A DNA stretch of 15,819 nt from an uncultured Oscillospiraceae bacterium. GTDB lineage: Bacteria; Bacillota; Clostridia; Oscillospirales; Acutalibacteraceae. Shown here piece after piece: positions 9,125 to 15,819 of this stretch. The notes beneath the pieces were generated by a model, which saw nothing but the letters and a program-made list of their open reading frames with translations, was not told the DNA's origin and searched no databases. Every line of letters begins with the position of its first letter. The stretch's first letter is position 1. The stretch spans positions 1 through 15,819 of the forward strand of contig CAUDRD010000007.1 of the NCBI GenBank assembly GCA_958451705.1. The letters run 5' to 3'. The position numbers and the translations under genes were made by a program.

Positions 9125-10948
9125 TTAGTTTTTTCTGAACTGCTGCTTCATGCGCTGTTCTTTAGAAAGGATTTTCTTACGAAGCCTGATATTATGGGGA
9201 GTAATCTCAAGAAGTTCGTCGTCACCGATAAACTCCATTGACTGCTCCAGGCTCAGTACAGTGGGGGGCACAAGACGGAGAGCTTCATCAGAGCCTGCTG
9301 CACGGGTATTGGTCATCTGCTTTTTCTTGCAGACGTTACATACAACGTCCTCATTCTTTGAGCATTCGCCTACTATCATGCCCTCATATACGGGAACACC
9401 GGGTCCTATAAAGAGACGTCCTCTGTCCTGAGTATTGAAAAGTCCGTAGCCTGTGGACTCCCCTGTTTCATGAGCGACAATTGAGCCTCTTTCTCTTGTC
9501 TTGATTTCTCCCTTGTAGGGTTCATATCCGCTGAAGAGCTGGTTGAGAATACCATTTCCGTTAGTATCGGTCATAAACTCCGAACGGTAACCGATAAGTC
9601 CTCTTGCGGGAATTTTAAACTCAAGATGGCATGTGCCGGACTCTCTTGTACCCATATTTTCGATTTCAGCCTTGCGGGAACCAAGCTTTTCCATAACAGC
9701 GCCCACATACTGTTCGGGAACCTCGATTATAAGCAGCTCCATAGGCTCCATAACTACGCCGTTTTCCTCTTTGAGAATTACCTTTGGCCTTGAAACTTGG
9801 AATTCATATCCCTCACGGCGCATTGTCTCAATAAGTATTGAAAGGTGAAGCTCGCCTCTGCCGGAAACCTTAAAGGTATCTGTAGACTCGGTCTCCTCAA
9901 CTCTCATACTTACGTTTGTCTCAACCTCTTTAAAGAGCCTGTCTCTCAGGTTACGGGAAGTGACGTATTTGCCGTCCTGTCCCGCAAAGGGGCTATTGTT
10001 TACTATAAAGTTCATTGAAAGTGTAGGCTCATCTATTTTGATAAAGGGGAGAGGCTCGATGCAGTCGGGATCACAGACAGTTTCGCCGATATTGATATCC
10101 GCAAGGCCTGAAACACAGATAAGGTCGCCGATATCCGCACTCTGCACTTCAACTCTCTTAAGTCCTTCAAACTGATAGAGCTTTGAAATTTTTACGTGTT
10201 CATTTGTTCCGTCGCTGTGGCAGAGAACTACGTTCTGTCCCTCTTTTACTCTTCCTCTCTCAACTCTGCCGACACCGATTCTGCCTACATAATCATCATA
10301 GTCAAGGCTTGAAAAACGGATCTGCAAAGGAGCGTCGGAATCGCCTACAGGCGGGTCGATGTTTTCGAGAATAGCGTCGAGAAGAGGACGCATATCACCT
10401 GACCTTGCTTCCGGGTCAAGGGAGGAATATCCCTCACGGCCTGAAGCATAGACAACGGGAAACTCAAGCTGATCATCGTCTGCACCAAGCTCGATGAACA
10501 AATCGAGAACTTCGTCTATAACCTCTGCCGGTCTTGCGCCGGGACGGTCGATTTTGTTTACAACTACAATAACTTTTTTATGAAGTCCCAAAGCCTTTTT
10601 AAGAACGAATCTGGTCTGAGGCATACATCCCTCAAAAGCGTCAACAAGAAGCAGAACGCCGTCAACCATCATAAGTATACGCTCAACCTCGCCGCCGAAA
10701 TCGGCATGGCCGGGAGTGTCAACAATATTGATTTTAGTATCCTTGTAATGAATTGCAGTATTCTTGGAAAGAATTGTAATTCCTCTTTCACGCTCAAGGT
10801 CGTTAGAGTCCATAACACGCTCTGCAACCTGCTCGTTTGAACGGAAAATACCACTCTGTCTGAGCATCTGATCGACCAAAGTTGTCTTACCATGGTCAAC
10901 GTGAGCGATAATAGCAATGTTTCTAAGATTTTCTCTTGCTTTCTCCAA
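9125..10948 (-). CDS. typA: Ribosome-associated GTPase TypA/BipA
   Basis: About 607 residues. TypA/BipA is a translational GTPase of the EF-G/LepA class that binds ribosomes and supports ribosome assembly and stress or low-temperature growth. The G motifs are all present: AHVDHGKT (15-22), RGITI (55-59), DTPGH (77-81), NKID (131-134) and YASG (167-170). The rest covers the EF-G-like domains and the BipA C-terminal region. I prefer the TTG at 10948: GAAGG lies 8 bases upstream, and the N-terminus then reads MEKARENLRNIAIIAH, as in other TypA proteins. An in-frame GTG at 10963 would add five residues but has no clear ribosome site. First gene of an operon with the amidohydrolase and pentapeptide genes. 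Confidence 0.97.
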   Translation of the reverse strand: MEKARENLRNIAIIAHVDHGKTTLVDQMLRQSGIFRSNEQVAERVMDSNDLERERGITILSKNTAIHYKDTKINIVDTPGHADFGGEVERILMMVDGVLLLVDAFEGCMPQTRFVLKKALGLHKKVIVVVNKIDRPGARPAEVIDEVLDLFIELGADDDQLEFPVVYASGREGYSSLDPEARSGDMRPLLDAILENIDPPVGDSDAPLQIRFSSLDYDDYVGRIGVGRVERGRVKEGQNVVLCHSDGTNEHVKISKLYQFEGLKRVEVQSADIGDLICVSGLADINIGETVCDPDCIEPLPFIKIDEPTLSMNFIVNNSPFAGQDGKYVTSRNLRDRLFKEVETNVSMRVEETESTDTFKVSGRGELHLSILIETMRREGYEFQVSRPKVILKEENGVVMEPMELLIIEVPEQYVGAVMEKLGSRKAEIENMGTRESGTCHLEFKIPARGLIGYRSEFMTDTNGNGILNQLFSGYEPYKGEIKTRERGSIVAHETGESTGYGLFNTQDRGRLFIGPGVPVYEGMIVGECSKNEDVVCNVCKKKQMTNTRAAGSDEALRLVPPTVLSLEQSMEFIGDDELLEITPHNIRLRKKILSKEQRMKQQFRKN

Positions 10949-10991
10949 AATTTTCACCTTCACTTAATACTCTTTTATTACACAACTGATT

Positions 10992-11020
10992 ATTATAGCA
11001 TCTTCTTATTTTTTCCGCAA
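10992..11020 (-). promoter_or_regulatory. Promoter of the typA operon
   Basis: On the minus strand TTGCGG (11020-11015) and a perfect TATAAT (10997-10992) are 17 bases apart, which predicts a transcription start near 10985 and a leader of about 37 bases. The element faces away from the murL promoter. Confidence 0.65.
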
Positions 11021-11040
11021 CGAGATAATAGAATATAAAT

Positions 11041-11063
11041 AAAATACGTCACAAAATACGTCA
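11041..11063. repeat. Tandem direct repeat AAAATACGTCA, two exact copies
   Basis: AAAATACGTCA occurs at 11041-11051 and again at 11053-11063, so the copies are 12 bases apart start to start, close to one helix turn. A partial third copy, AAAATACG, is at 11106-11113. The pair lies between the divergent typA and murL promoters, upstream of the typA -35 box. It could be a regulator binding site or chance in AT-rich DNA. Confidence 0.5.
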
Positions 11064-11145
11064 AGTAAATTTAAGCTATCCCCTTATTTTGTTAAAATCG
11101 CCTTAAAAATACGCCTTTCGCCTTTATAAGCGCAGACTCTTTCCC

Positions 11146-11174
11146 TTGACTCAGGGGCTATCCTCTGATAAAAT
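11146..11174 (+). promoter_or_regulatory. Strong promoter of the murL-murD2 operon
   Basis: TTGACT (11146-11151) and TAAAAT (11169-11174) have exactly 17 bases between them. The -10 box is extended by TG one base upstream (TGATAAAAT). Predicted transcription start near 11181, giving a leader of about 43 bases before the murL ATG. Confidence 0.75.
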
Positions 11175-11223
11175 TTTAGAGAATAAATATTTTTACTTTT
11201 TAAAAGAAAGGCGGTGTGCAGCT

Positions 11224-12609
11224 ATGGGAACCCATACCTTTAATGAGCTGCGCAGCAAATATAAAACTTTCATTTATGAGGGCTTTACTGCCAAAAGAGA
11301 AGATAAAGCCGTAAACATTACCTACAATTTTAAAATAGAGGGTCTGTGTGAATTTCATCCCACCCTTAAAGTAAATACACAGAATATGAACGTTATAAAT
11401 CCGTGGAATGAGGGCGCCGGATATGAAATCATATTTTCCATGGGACTTGTGGAGCTTGTAAGCTACTGGAAAAGCGTATGCTGCCCTAAAGTCAAAATTC
11501 AGTGCGGCGCTTTAAGCGAAGAGGATAAGCGCTGGTGGAAAAAACTCTATTTTAACGGTCTTGGTGAATTTTTCTACCGCAACTCCATCGAAACCGATTT
11601 TGATTCCTTTATGGAAATAGAATGTGCCGAAAGGAAAACAAATACTCCTTTTGAAATAAAAACAGCAGGGCTTAATTTAATACCCGTAGGCGGCGGAAAG
11701 GATTCCAACGTCACCTTGGAGCTTCTTTCAAACTTAAAAAAACAGAACCGCTGCTACATGATTAACCCCGGCGGAGCAAGGTCCCGCTCTGCCGCCTGTG
11801 CCGGATACAGTGAGGACAAAATATTTTCCGTAAAGCGTACCATAGATAAAGAGCTTTTGGAGCTTAACCGTCAGGGCTTTTTAAACGGACATACTCCATT
11901 TTCGGCGGTTGTGGCTTTTTCAGCTCTTTACTGTGCTTATCTTTCGGGAGGAGAATATATAATTCTCTCAAACGAATCCAGCGCAAACGAGGCAAATATA
12001 AGCGGCACTGAAATAAACCACCAGTACTCAAAATCCTATGAATTTGAACAGGATTTCAGAGATTACGTAAAGCGGAACATTACGGACAAAATATATTATT
12101 TCAGCCTTTTGAGGCCTTTCAGCGAACTTCATATAGCTAAGATGTTTACAAAAAGCGAAAAATATTTTGACGTGTTCCAAAGCTGCAATTTAGGCAGTAA
12201 AACAGACGTTTGGTGCGCTAACTGTCCTAAATGCCTTTTTGTCTATTCTATCCTTTCCCCATTTATTGAACCAAAAAGACTTGCCGGAATTTTCGGCAGA
12301 GATATGCTCGACGCCGAGGATATGACAGAAACCTTTAAAGGTCTTGTAGGTTTAAGTCCCGTTAAGCCCTTTGAATGTGTGGGCACGGTTTCGGAAATTG
12401 TCTATGCACTTTCTCTCACCGCCGAAAAGTATAAAAAGGAAAACCGTGATTTCCCCGTTCTCTTAAAGTATTTTTCAGAAAACTTTAACACTGCTGAAAT
12501 TGCCGCAAGAGAATCAATGCTTAGTGAATTCAACAGCGAAAACGCAGTACCGGAAAACTTTAAAAAATACGTTACGGAGATGTATAAATATGTTTCAGCC
12601 TCTAATTGA
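11224..12609 (+). CDS. murL: UDP-N-acetylmuramoyl-L-alanyl-L-glutamate epimerase MurL
   Basis: 461 residues from ATG 11224. Upstream in-frame codons reach back into the promoter, and GAAAGG lies 12 bases before this ATG. I recognise the MurL family by a P-loop-like GGGKDS (156-161), NGHTPFSA (221-228), SNESSANEAN (249-258), NHQYSKSYEFE (265-275) and a CxxCxKC-like cluster, CANCPKC (331-337). MurL, known from Xanthomonas, uses ATP and magnesium to invert the terminal L-Glu of UDP-MurNAc-L-Ala-L-Glu to D-Glu. This replaces the free D-glutamate made by MurI. The next gene is a MurD-type ligase that overlaps murL by 20 bases, which is the known MurD2 partnership and strongly supports the call. 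The protein is cytoplasmic, with no signal peptide or membrane helix. The cysteine cluster may bind metal (inference). Confidence 0.88.
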   Translation: MGTHTFNELRSKYKTFIYEGFTAKREDKAVNITYNFKIEGLCEFHPTLKVNTQNMNVINPWNEGAGYEIIFSMGLVELVSYWKSVCCPKVKIQCGALSEEDKRWWKKLYFNGLGEFFYRNSIETDFDSFMEIECAERKTNTPFEIKTAGLNLIPVGGGKDSNVTLELLSNLKKQNRCYMINPGGARSRSAACAGYSEDKIFSVKRTIDKELLELNRQGFLNGHTPFSAVVAFSALYCAYLSGGEYIILSNESSANEANISGTEINHQYSKSYEFEQDFRDYVKRNITDKIYYFSLLRPFSELHIAKMFTKSEKYFDVFQSCNLGSKTDVWCANCPKCLFVYSILSPFIEPKRLAGIFGRDMLDAEDMTETFKGLVGLSPVKPFECVGTVSEIVYALSLTAEKYKKENRDFPVLLKYFSENFNTAEIAARESMLSEFNSENAVPENFKKYVTEMYKYVSASN

Positions 12610-13897
12610 TTATTTAAGAGAGAGAACAGTCCTTATTCTGGGCTTTGGCAGGGAAGGACGTTCCACATATCGCCTTATAAGGGAATTTCTGCCTACAAAG
12701 GAAATTTCAATTGCAGATAAATTCCCCGTTACCCTTGAAGATAAAAACGCAAACCTCTTCTGCGGCGACGGATATATGTCTGTAATAAACGATTTTGACG
12801 TGGTAATTAAAAGCCCCGGAATTTCTGTAAGGGACGTGGAAATTAAAAACGGCGTAACGGTAACCTGCCAGACGGATTTGTTTTTAAAATTCAGCGGATG
12901 CAGATGCATAGGAATTACCGGCACAAAGGGTAAAACAACTACCTCTACCCTCACTTATCTTATCCTTAAAGCTGCCGGAATAAACACCGCCCTTATAGGC
13001 AACATCGGTATTCCCGTTTTCGAAAGCCTTGGCGGAGCAGAAAAAATGATTCCTGTTATTGAGCTTTCCTCCCACCAGCTTGAATTTACAAGAACCTCCC
13101 CTCACATCGGCGTTCTCACAAACGTCTATCCCGAACACCTTGACCACTACAACGGCTTTAAGGGATATGTAAACGCAAAGCTCAACATAGTCAGGAACCA
13201 AAAGGAAGACGACATTTTTATTTATAATGCCGACCAGGGAATTTCAGAGTTTATTGACGAAAATGAAATAAAATCAAAGAAAATCGGCGTAAGCGCTTCC
13301 ATAACAGAAAGCGACGAATTTTTAAAGGAGCTTGTCTCCTGCAATCCCCGCCTTTTGGGACGCCACAACCGCTTTGACATTCTTCTTGCGGCGACGGCTG
13401 CAAGAGCTATCGGCATTGAGGATAAGTATATCCGCATGGGTATTGAGTCCTTTGACGGCATTCCACACCGCATGGAAAACGTCGGAACCTACAAGGATAT
13501 AACCTTTTATAACGATTCAATTGCAACTATCCCCGAAGCTGTTATGTGTGCCGTTGAAGCACTGAGAAAAGTGGGCAGCCTTATAATCGGCGGCAACGAC
13601 CGTGGCCTCGATTACAGCGACTTTATAAAAGACCTTTCCGGCAGCAATGTAGATAACATAATTTGCCTTCCCGAAACAGGCCACGCCATAGGCAACAGCC
13701 TTAAAGAAATGGGAAGCGACAAAAACATTGTAATTGCAAAGGATATGGAAGAAGCCGTAAAGGCGGCTTATAAGTTTACCGAAAAGGGTAAAATCTGCCT
13801 TCTCTCACCTGCTGCTTCCAGTTATAACAGATACAAAAACTTTGAGGAAAAGGGCGAGCATTACAAGAGCCTTGTCAAAAAATTGGGAGCTGAATAA
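12590..13897 (+). CDS. murD2: MurD2: UDP-N-acetylmuramoyl-L-alanine L-glutamate ligase
   Basis: 435 residues. ATG 12590 is chosen because GGAG lies 10 bases upstream and the protein then starts just before the Rossmann motif LILGFGREGRS. The upstream in-frame extension to 12500 falls inside murL coding sequence. Mur ligase motifs: GTKGKTTT (111-118, ATP loop), ELSSHQLE (158-165), NVYPEHLDHY (178-187), GRHNRFD (257-263), GIPHRME (290-296) and LSPAASSYNRYKNFEEKG (405-422). Ordinary D-Glu-adding MurD carries DSKATN in the penultimate signature; here it reads NDSIATIPEA (308-317), losing the Lys, as expected for the L-Glu-adding MurD2 branch. It joins L-Glu to UDP-MurNAc-L-Ala, and MurL then inverts it. 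The 20-base overlap with murL implies coupled, near-stoichiometric expression. If a standard murD exists elsewhere in the genome, this is a second route. Confidence 0.9.
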   Translation: MFQPLIDYLRERTVLILGFGREGRSTYRLIREFLPTKEISIADKFPVTLEDKNANLFCGDGYMSVINDFDVVIKSPGISVRDVEIKNGVTVTCQTDLFLKFSGCRCIGITGTKGKTTTSTLTYLILKAAGINTALIGNIGIPVFESLGGAEKMIPVIELSSHQLEFTRTSPHIGVLTNVYPEHLDHYNGFKGYVNAKLNIVRNQKEDDIFIYNADQGISEFIDENEIKSKKIGVSASITESDEFLKELVSCNPRLLGRHNRFDILLAATAARAIGIEDKYIRMGIESFDGIPHRMENVGTYKDITFYNDSIATIPEAVMCAVEALRKVGSLIIGGNDRGLDYSDFIKDLSGSNVDNIICLPETGHAIGNSLKEMGSDKNIVIAKDMEEAVKAAYKFTEKGKICLLSPAASSYNRYKNFEEKGEHYKSLVKKLGAE

Positions 13898-14409
13898 TGG
13901 AAACTGATTTTCTCACTATGCCGCTGCCCGAAAACGAAAGAGCTGTCGGCGACTACATAGACTCCCTCACCTATTCCTCACCGGAAGAGGCTTTAGTATT
14001 TGTAAAAGAGTTTTTAAGCTGTCACCGGGATGACTTTACAGTGCGTGGCAAAAGCGCCAGCGCAGCAAGATGCGTAACGAGGTTCCTGCTCCATAAAAAG
14101 TCAAAGGATTTTCTCATACCGGTAATTTTAGATAATCCCGATTTAAGAAAAATCGTTTTCGGAGAGCTTAACACCTATAAATACAGTATTGTTTTTATTA
14201 TGAAAAGGCTTGTAAAAACAGGAAATACAGCCGTTATAAGAGAAGTTCTCGATTTGCTTTCAGAAAATCCATACCGTGACGACAGTGCAAAGGATTACTC
14301 CGACAGATGGTCCCTTTCTTTTATAATAAGAGAGACCCTTTCCGCTCCCGATGATTATCTTAATCTCAGCGAAGAAAATAAAGAACTCATAGAAAAATAT
14401 CTTAAATAA
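13897..14409 (+). CDS. Unknown helical protein coupled to murL-murD2
   Basis: 170 residues. The ATG shares its first base with the murD2 stop (TAATG), so translation is almost certainly coupled. I do not recognise a family. The sequence looks all-helical and soluble: repeated amphipathic segments of about 15-20 residues (PEEALVFVKEFLS, AARCVTRFLLHK, YSIVFIMKRLVK, NTAVIREVLDLLSE, EENKELIEKYLK), no signal peptide, no membrane helix and no obvious catalytic motif. A helical-repeat (HEAT-like) adaptor is possible but unproven. Base use matches its neighbours. Its place as last gene of a two-enzyme peptidoglycan-precursor operon suggests a partner or regulator of that step, which is inference only. 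Confidence 0.85.
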   Translation: METDFLTMPLPENERAVGDYIDSLTYSSPEEALVFVKEFLSCHRDDFTVRGKSASAARCVTRFLLHKKSKDFLIPVILDNPDLRKIVFGELNTYKYSIVFIMKRLVKTGNTAVIREVLDLLSENPYRDDSAKDYSDRWSLSFIIRETLSAPDDYLNLSEENKELIEKYLK

Positions 14410-14415
14410 AAACAA

Positions 14416-14463
14416 AAAACGCACAGCACCCGCTTAAAACGGTTAACTGTGCGTTTTAATTTT
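14416..14463. terminator. Hairpin terminator between convergent murL operon and licD
   Basis: AAAACGCACAG (14416-14426) and CTGTGCGTTTT (14447-14457) form a perfect 11-bp stem with a 20-base loop, followed by AATTTTT. On the minus strand the stem is also flanked by a T run (complement of 14414-14419), so it probably ends transcription from both sides. Confidence 0.9.
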
Positions 14464-14476
14464 TATGATTTTACTT

Positions 14477-15295
14477 TTATTCCTCTACCCACCAAGCACT
14501 GTAGCTGTGGTCGGAAATGCGTTTGTCCTCGGGAGGAAGTGTCATATAATCACCGAAGAGCCTTGTAAGATAAGCGTCGTATGTTCCGGGAGCATAGAAC
14601 TCTTCACCTTCAAAGGGAAGAAGCACCTTATCTTCAAAGCCCGCTTTCGGAACAACATTGTTTTGTCCCTGACAGAAAGCAATAACTCCGATATATGGCG
14701 ACTCCTCATAGGGATATGTCTGCGCCTCTTTTTCAAGCTCTTTAATGAGCTTTTTCTTATTACAGGGTTTATAAAGCAATGCCGCCATATTTTTAGCTAA
14801 GCGAACAGGATTCTTGCTGAAAGTAAACTTCTTCATAGCACGCTTTAACTTGCGAATCTTCTTCTGCAAATGTGCTACATGTTCGTCACGCTTCTTCTCG
14901 TCTCCCGGAAGTCCGTCAAGGGGAAATACGTCAATCCAAACGCCTATACGGTAGCCCTTAGGCATAAGCTTTGCAATTCCGCTTGTACGGGTATCCGTAA
15001 GCTTTAAGAAAGGGAACGGATATAAATCATAATTGTCGGCGTTTACCATTTTTATGGTCGGTGAAACCGGGTCCGTCTCCAAAAGATTCTGAAGTTTGAT
15101 GTAATCGGGACGCGGCATGACAACGTCGATATCGTCATCCCACGGTATAAAACCCTTGTGCCTTACGGCTCCTATAAGGGTTCCCGCATATAAATAATAT
15201 CTGAGACCATGCTTTTCACAGTAATTGTGGAAATTTTTCATGATTTCAAGCTCAAGGTTTTTAATTTCATCATCTGTTAAATATTTTTTTGCCAA
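14477..15295 (-). CDS. LicD family nucleotidyl/phosphoryl-transferase-like protein
   Basis: 272 residues, the normal LicD length. The family signature is complete: YAGTLIGAVRHKGFIPWDDD (36-55) with the DDDID metal-binding cluster (53-57), then DVFPLDG (122-128). LicD proteins transfer phosphocholine or related phospho-groups onto cell-surface glycans such as teichoic acid or capsule, and act at the cytoplasmic side. The acceptor here is unknown, and no choline-uptake or glycosyltransferase gene is adjacent. The start is TTG (15295-15293), with an ideal GGAGG 9 bases upstream. No ATG lies close in frame before the HTH-like acidic start (TDDEIKNLELEIMKNF). It appears to be transcribed alone, between a shared terminator and a promoter of its own. 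Confidence 0.93.
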   Translation of the reverse strand: MAKKYLTDDEIKNLELEIMKNFHNYCEKHGLRYYLYAGTLIGAVRHKGFIPWDDDIDVVMPRPDYIKLQNLLETDPVSPTIKMVNADNYDLYPFPFLKLTDTRTSGIAKLMPKGYRIGVWIDVFPLDGLPGDEKKRDEHVAHLQKKIRKLKRAMKKFTFSKNPVRLAKNMAALLYKPCNKKKLIKELEKEAQTYPYEESPYIGVIAFCQGQNNVVPKAGFEDKVLLPFEGEEFYAPGTYDAYLTRLFGDYMTLPPEDKRISDHSYSAWWVEE

Positions 15296-15346
15296 CTCTG
15301 CCGCCCTCCAGTATTTTTATCTGAATTACAGATTTCCCTCGGTGTG

Positions 15347-15375
15347 ATTATACACCATTTGACAAAAAATTTAAA
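15347..15375 (-). promoter_or_regulatory. licD promoter
   Basis: On the minus strand TTTAAA (15375-15370, four of six consensus bases) and a perfect TATAAT (15352-15347) are 17 bases apart. The bases before the -10 box read GGTG, the same GGTG-TATAAT block seen before ppk. Confidence 0.55.
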
Positions 15376-15388
15376 GTACAATATAAAT

Positions 15389-15411
15389 CCCCTCGGGTAT
15401 TCACCGAGGGG
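15389..15411 (-). terminator. Hairpin terminator after the beta-galactosidase gene
   Basis: CCCCTCGG (15389-15396) pairs perfectly with CCGAGGGG (15404-15411) around a 7-base loop, 10 bases past the stop of the beta-galactosidase gene read on the minus strand. The following sequence, ATTTATATT, is only partly T-rich, so termination strength is uncertain. Confidence 0.7.
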
Positions 15412-15420
15412 AAACATAAA

Positions 15421-15819
15421 TTATTTTACAGGCTCAATTGAGAAAGAATAGCTATAATGTGTGCCCTTATGCATAATATATGGCTCACGAAGGCAGGCTG
15501 CACCGGGCATATCTCCGCCGACGCCTCTTTGCAAATGGTCAATGTTAAGGGTTGTAATATCCTTATGGGGAAGCTCATGGATATGCTCTGCATTATCGAG
15601 TTCCTCAACTGTATAATGCCATGCGCTGAAATAGAAAGGTGCGCTGATACCGGTCACCTTGATGCCCTCGCCGTTGTCGTTTGTAAGAGTAAGGGTTCTT
15701 ACGTCGGTGCGGTTTGCGTTCTCCTGAGGTCTCATATAGTGATGCTCGAGGTCTGCAACAGTGCGCTCATGAATAGCTATTTTGCCGCCTGTCTTTCTGT
15801 CGCAATAGGTTTCATGGGG
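15421..15819 (-). CDS. lacZ: Beta-galactosidase, GH2 LacZ type, C-terminal fragment (5' end outside window)
   Basis: The frame is open to the right edge, giving the last 132 residues. They match the C-terminal small-chain domain of LacZ-type GH2 beta-galactosidases: ETYCDRKTGGKIAIHERTV (E. coli has ENYPDRKTAA), YMRPQENANRTDVR, then ITTLNIDHLQRGVGGD (E. coli FITLNIDAAQMGVGGD). The catalytic glutamates lie in the unseen upstream part. The enzyme hydrolyses terminal beta-galactosides such as lactose, and in E. coli this domain completes the active site. Without a visible signal peptide its location is unknown. The ATG at 15735 is internal, not a start. A hairpin follows the stop codon. Confidence 0.95.
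   Translation of the reverse strand, partial: PHETYCDRKTGGKIAIHERTVADLEHHYMRPQENANRTDVRTLTLTNDNGEGIKVTGISAPFYFSAWHYTVEELDNAEHIHELPHKDITTLNIDHLQRGVGGDMPGAACLREPYIMHKGTHYSYSFSIEPVK

Noticed and set aside
11146..11223. Extended murL start at TTG 11146
   Set aside because: That TTG is the first part of the TTGACT -35 box; the added 26 residues resemble no MurL N-terminus.
12500..12589. Longer murD2 N-terminus inside murL
   Set aside because: The extra 30 residues are a frame-shifted reading of murL, and the ATG at 12590 has its own GGAG site just before the Rossmann motif.

Overview
The window looks like chromosome from a low-to-mid GC, Gram-positive Clostridia member, probably Ruminococcaceae/Oscillospiraceae-like. 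Pointers are strong AGGAG/GGAGG Shine-Dalgarno sites, frequent TTG start codons, Thr/Pro/Glu-rich extracellular linkers, a SpoIID-type protein, an XRE-membrane regulator and LicD. I see no rRNA, tRNA, CRISPR array, insertion sequence or phage gene. Gene density is high, and no gene-free stretch exceeds 300 bases.

Left part, plus strand (1-4086). The 3' end of a single-pass membrane protein with a long Thr/Pro/Glu tail is followed by a 717-residue membrane protein. That protein has a cytoplasmic, apparently catalytically dead CinA-like half, one transmembrane helix and an extracellular SpoIID domain whose motifs are in permuted order. A terminator closes this unit. Next comes an XRE regulator with six predicted membrane helices, preceded by a promoter with a 24-bp near-palindrome at the predicted start of transcription.

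Middle, minus strand (4167-10963). Two operons are read leftward. One is ppk1-pfkA, encoding polyphosphate kinase and a mixed-signature phosphofructokinase. The other is typA - amidohydrolase - pentapeptide-repeat protein, closed by a hairpin terminator at 7570-7602. typA shares a divergent promoter region (10964-11223) with the next operon.

Right part, plus strand (11224-14409). This is a tightly coupled three-gene operon. MurL is a UDP-MurNAc-L-Ala-L-Glu epimerase, and MurD2 is a MurD paralogue with an altered amino-acid pocket. Together they are the known alternative to MurI plus MurD for placing D-glutamate in peptidoglycan. The third gene is unknown and overlaps murD2 by one base. The operon converges on a minus-strand licD gene across a shared hairpin. 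The window ends inside the C-terminus of a minus-strand LacZ-type beta-galactosidase.

The points most worth attention are the CinA-like/SpoIID fusion with its permuted SpoIID domain, the MurL-MurD2 operon with an orphan third gene, and an unbroken pentapeptide beta-helix with a cysteine ladder.
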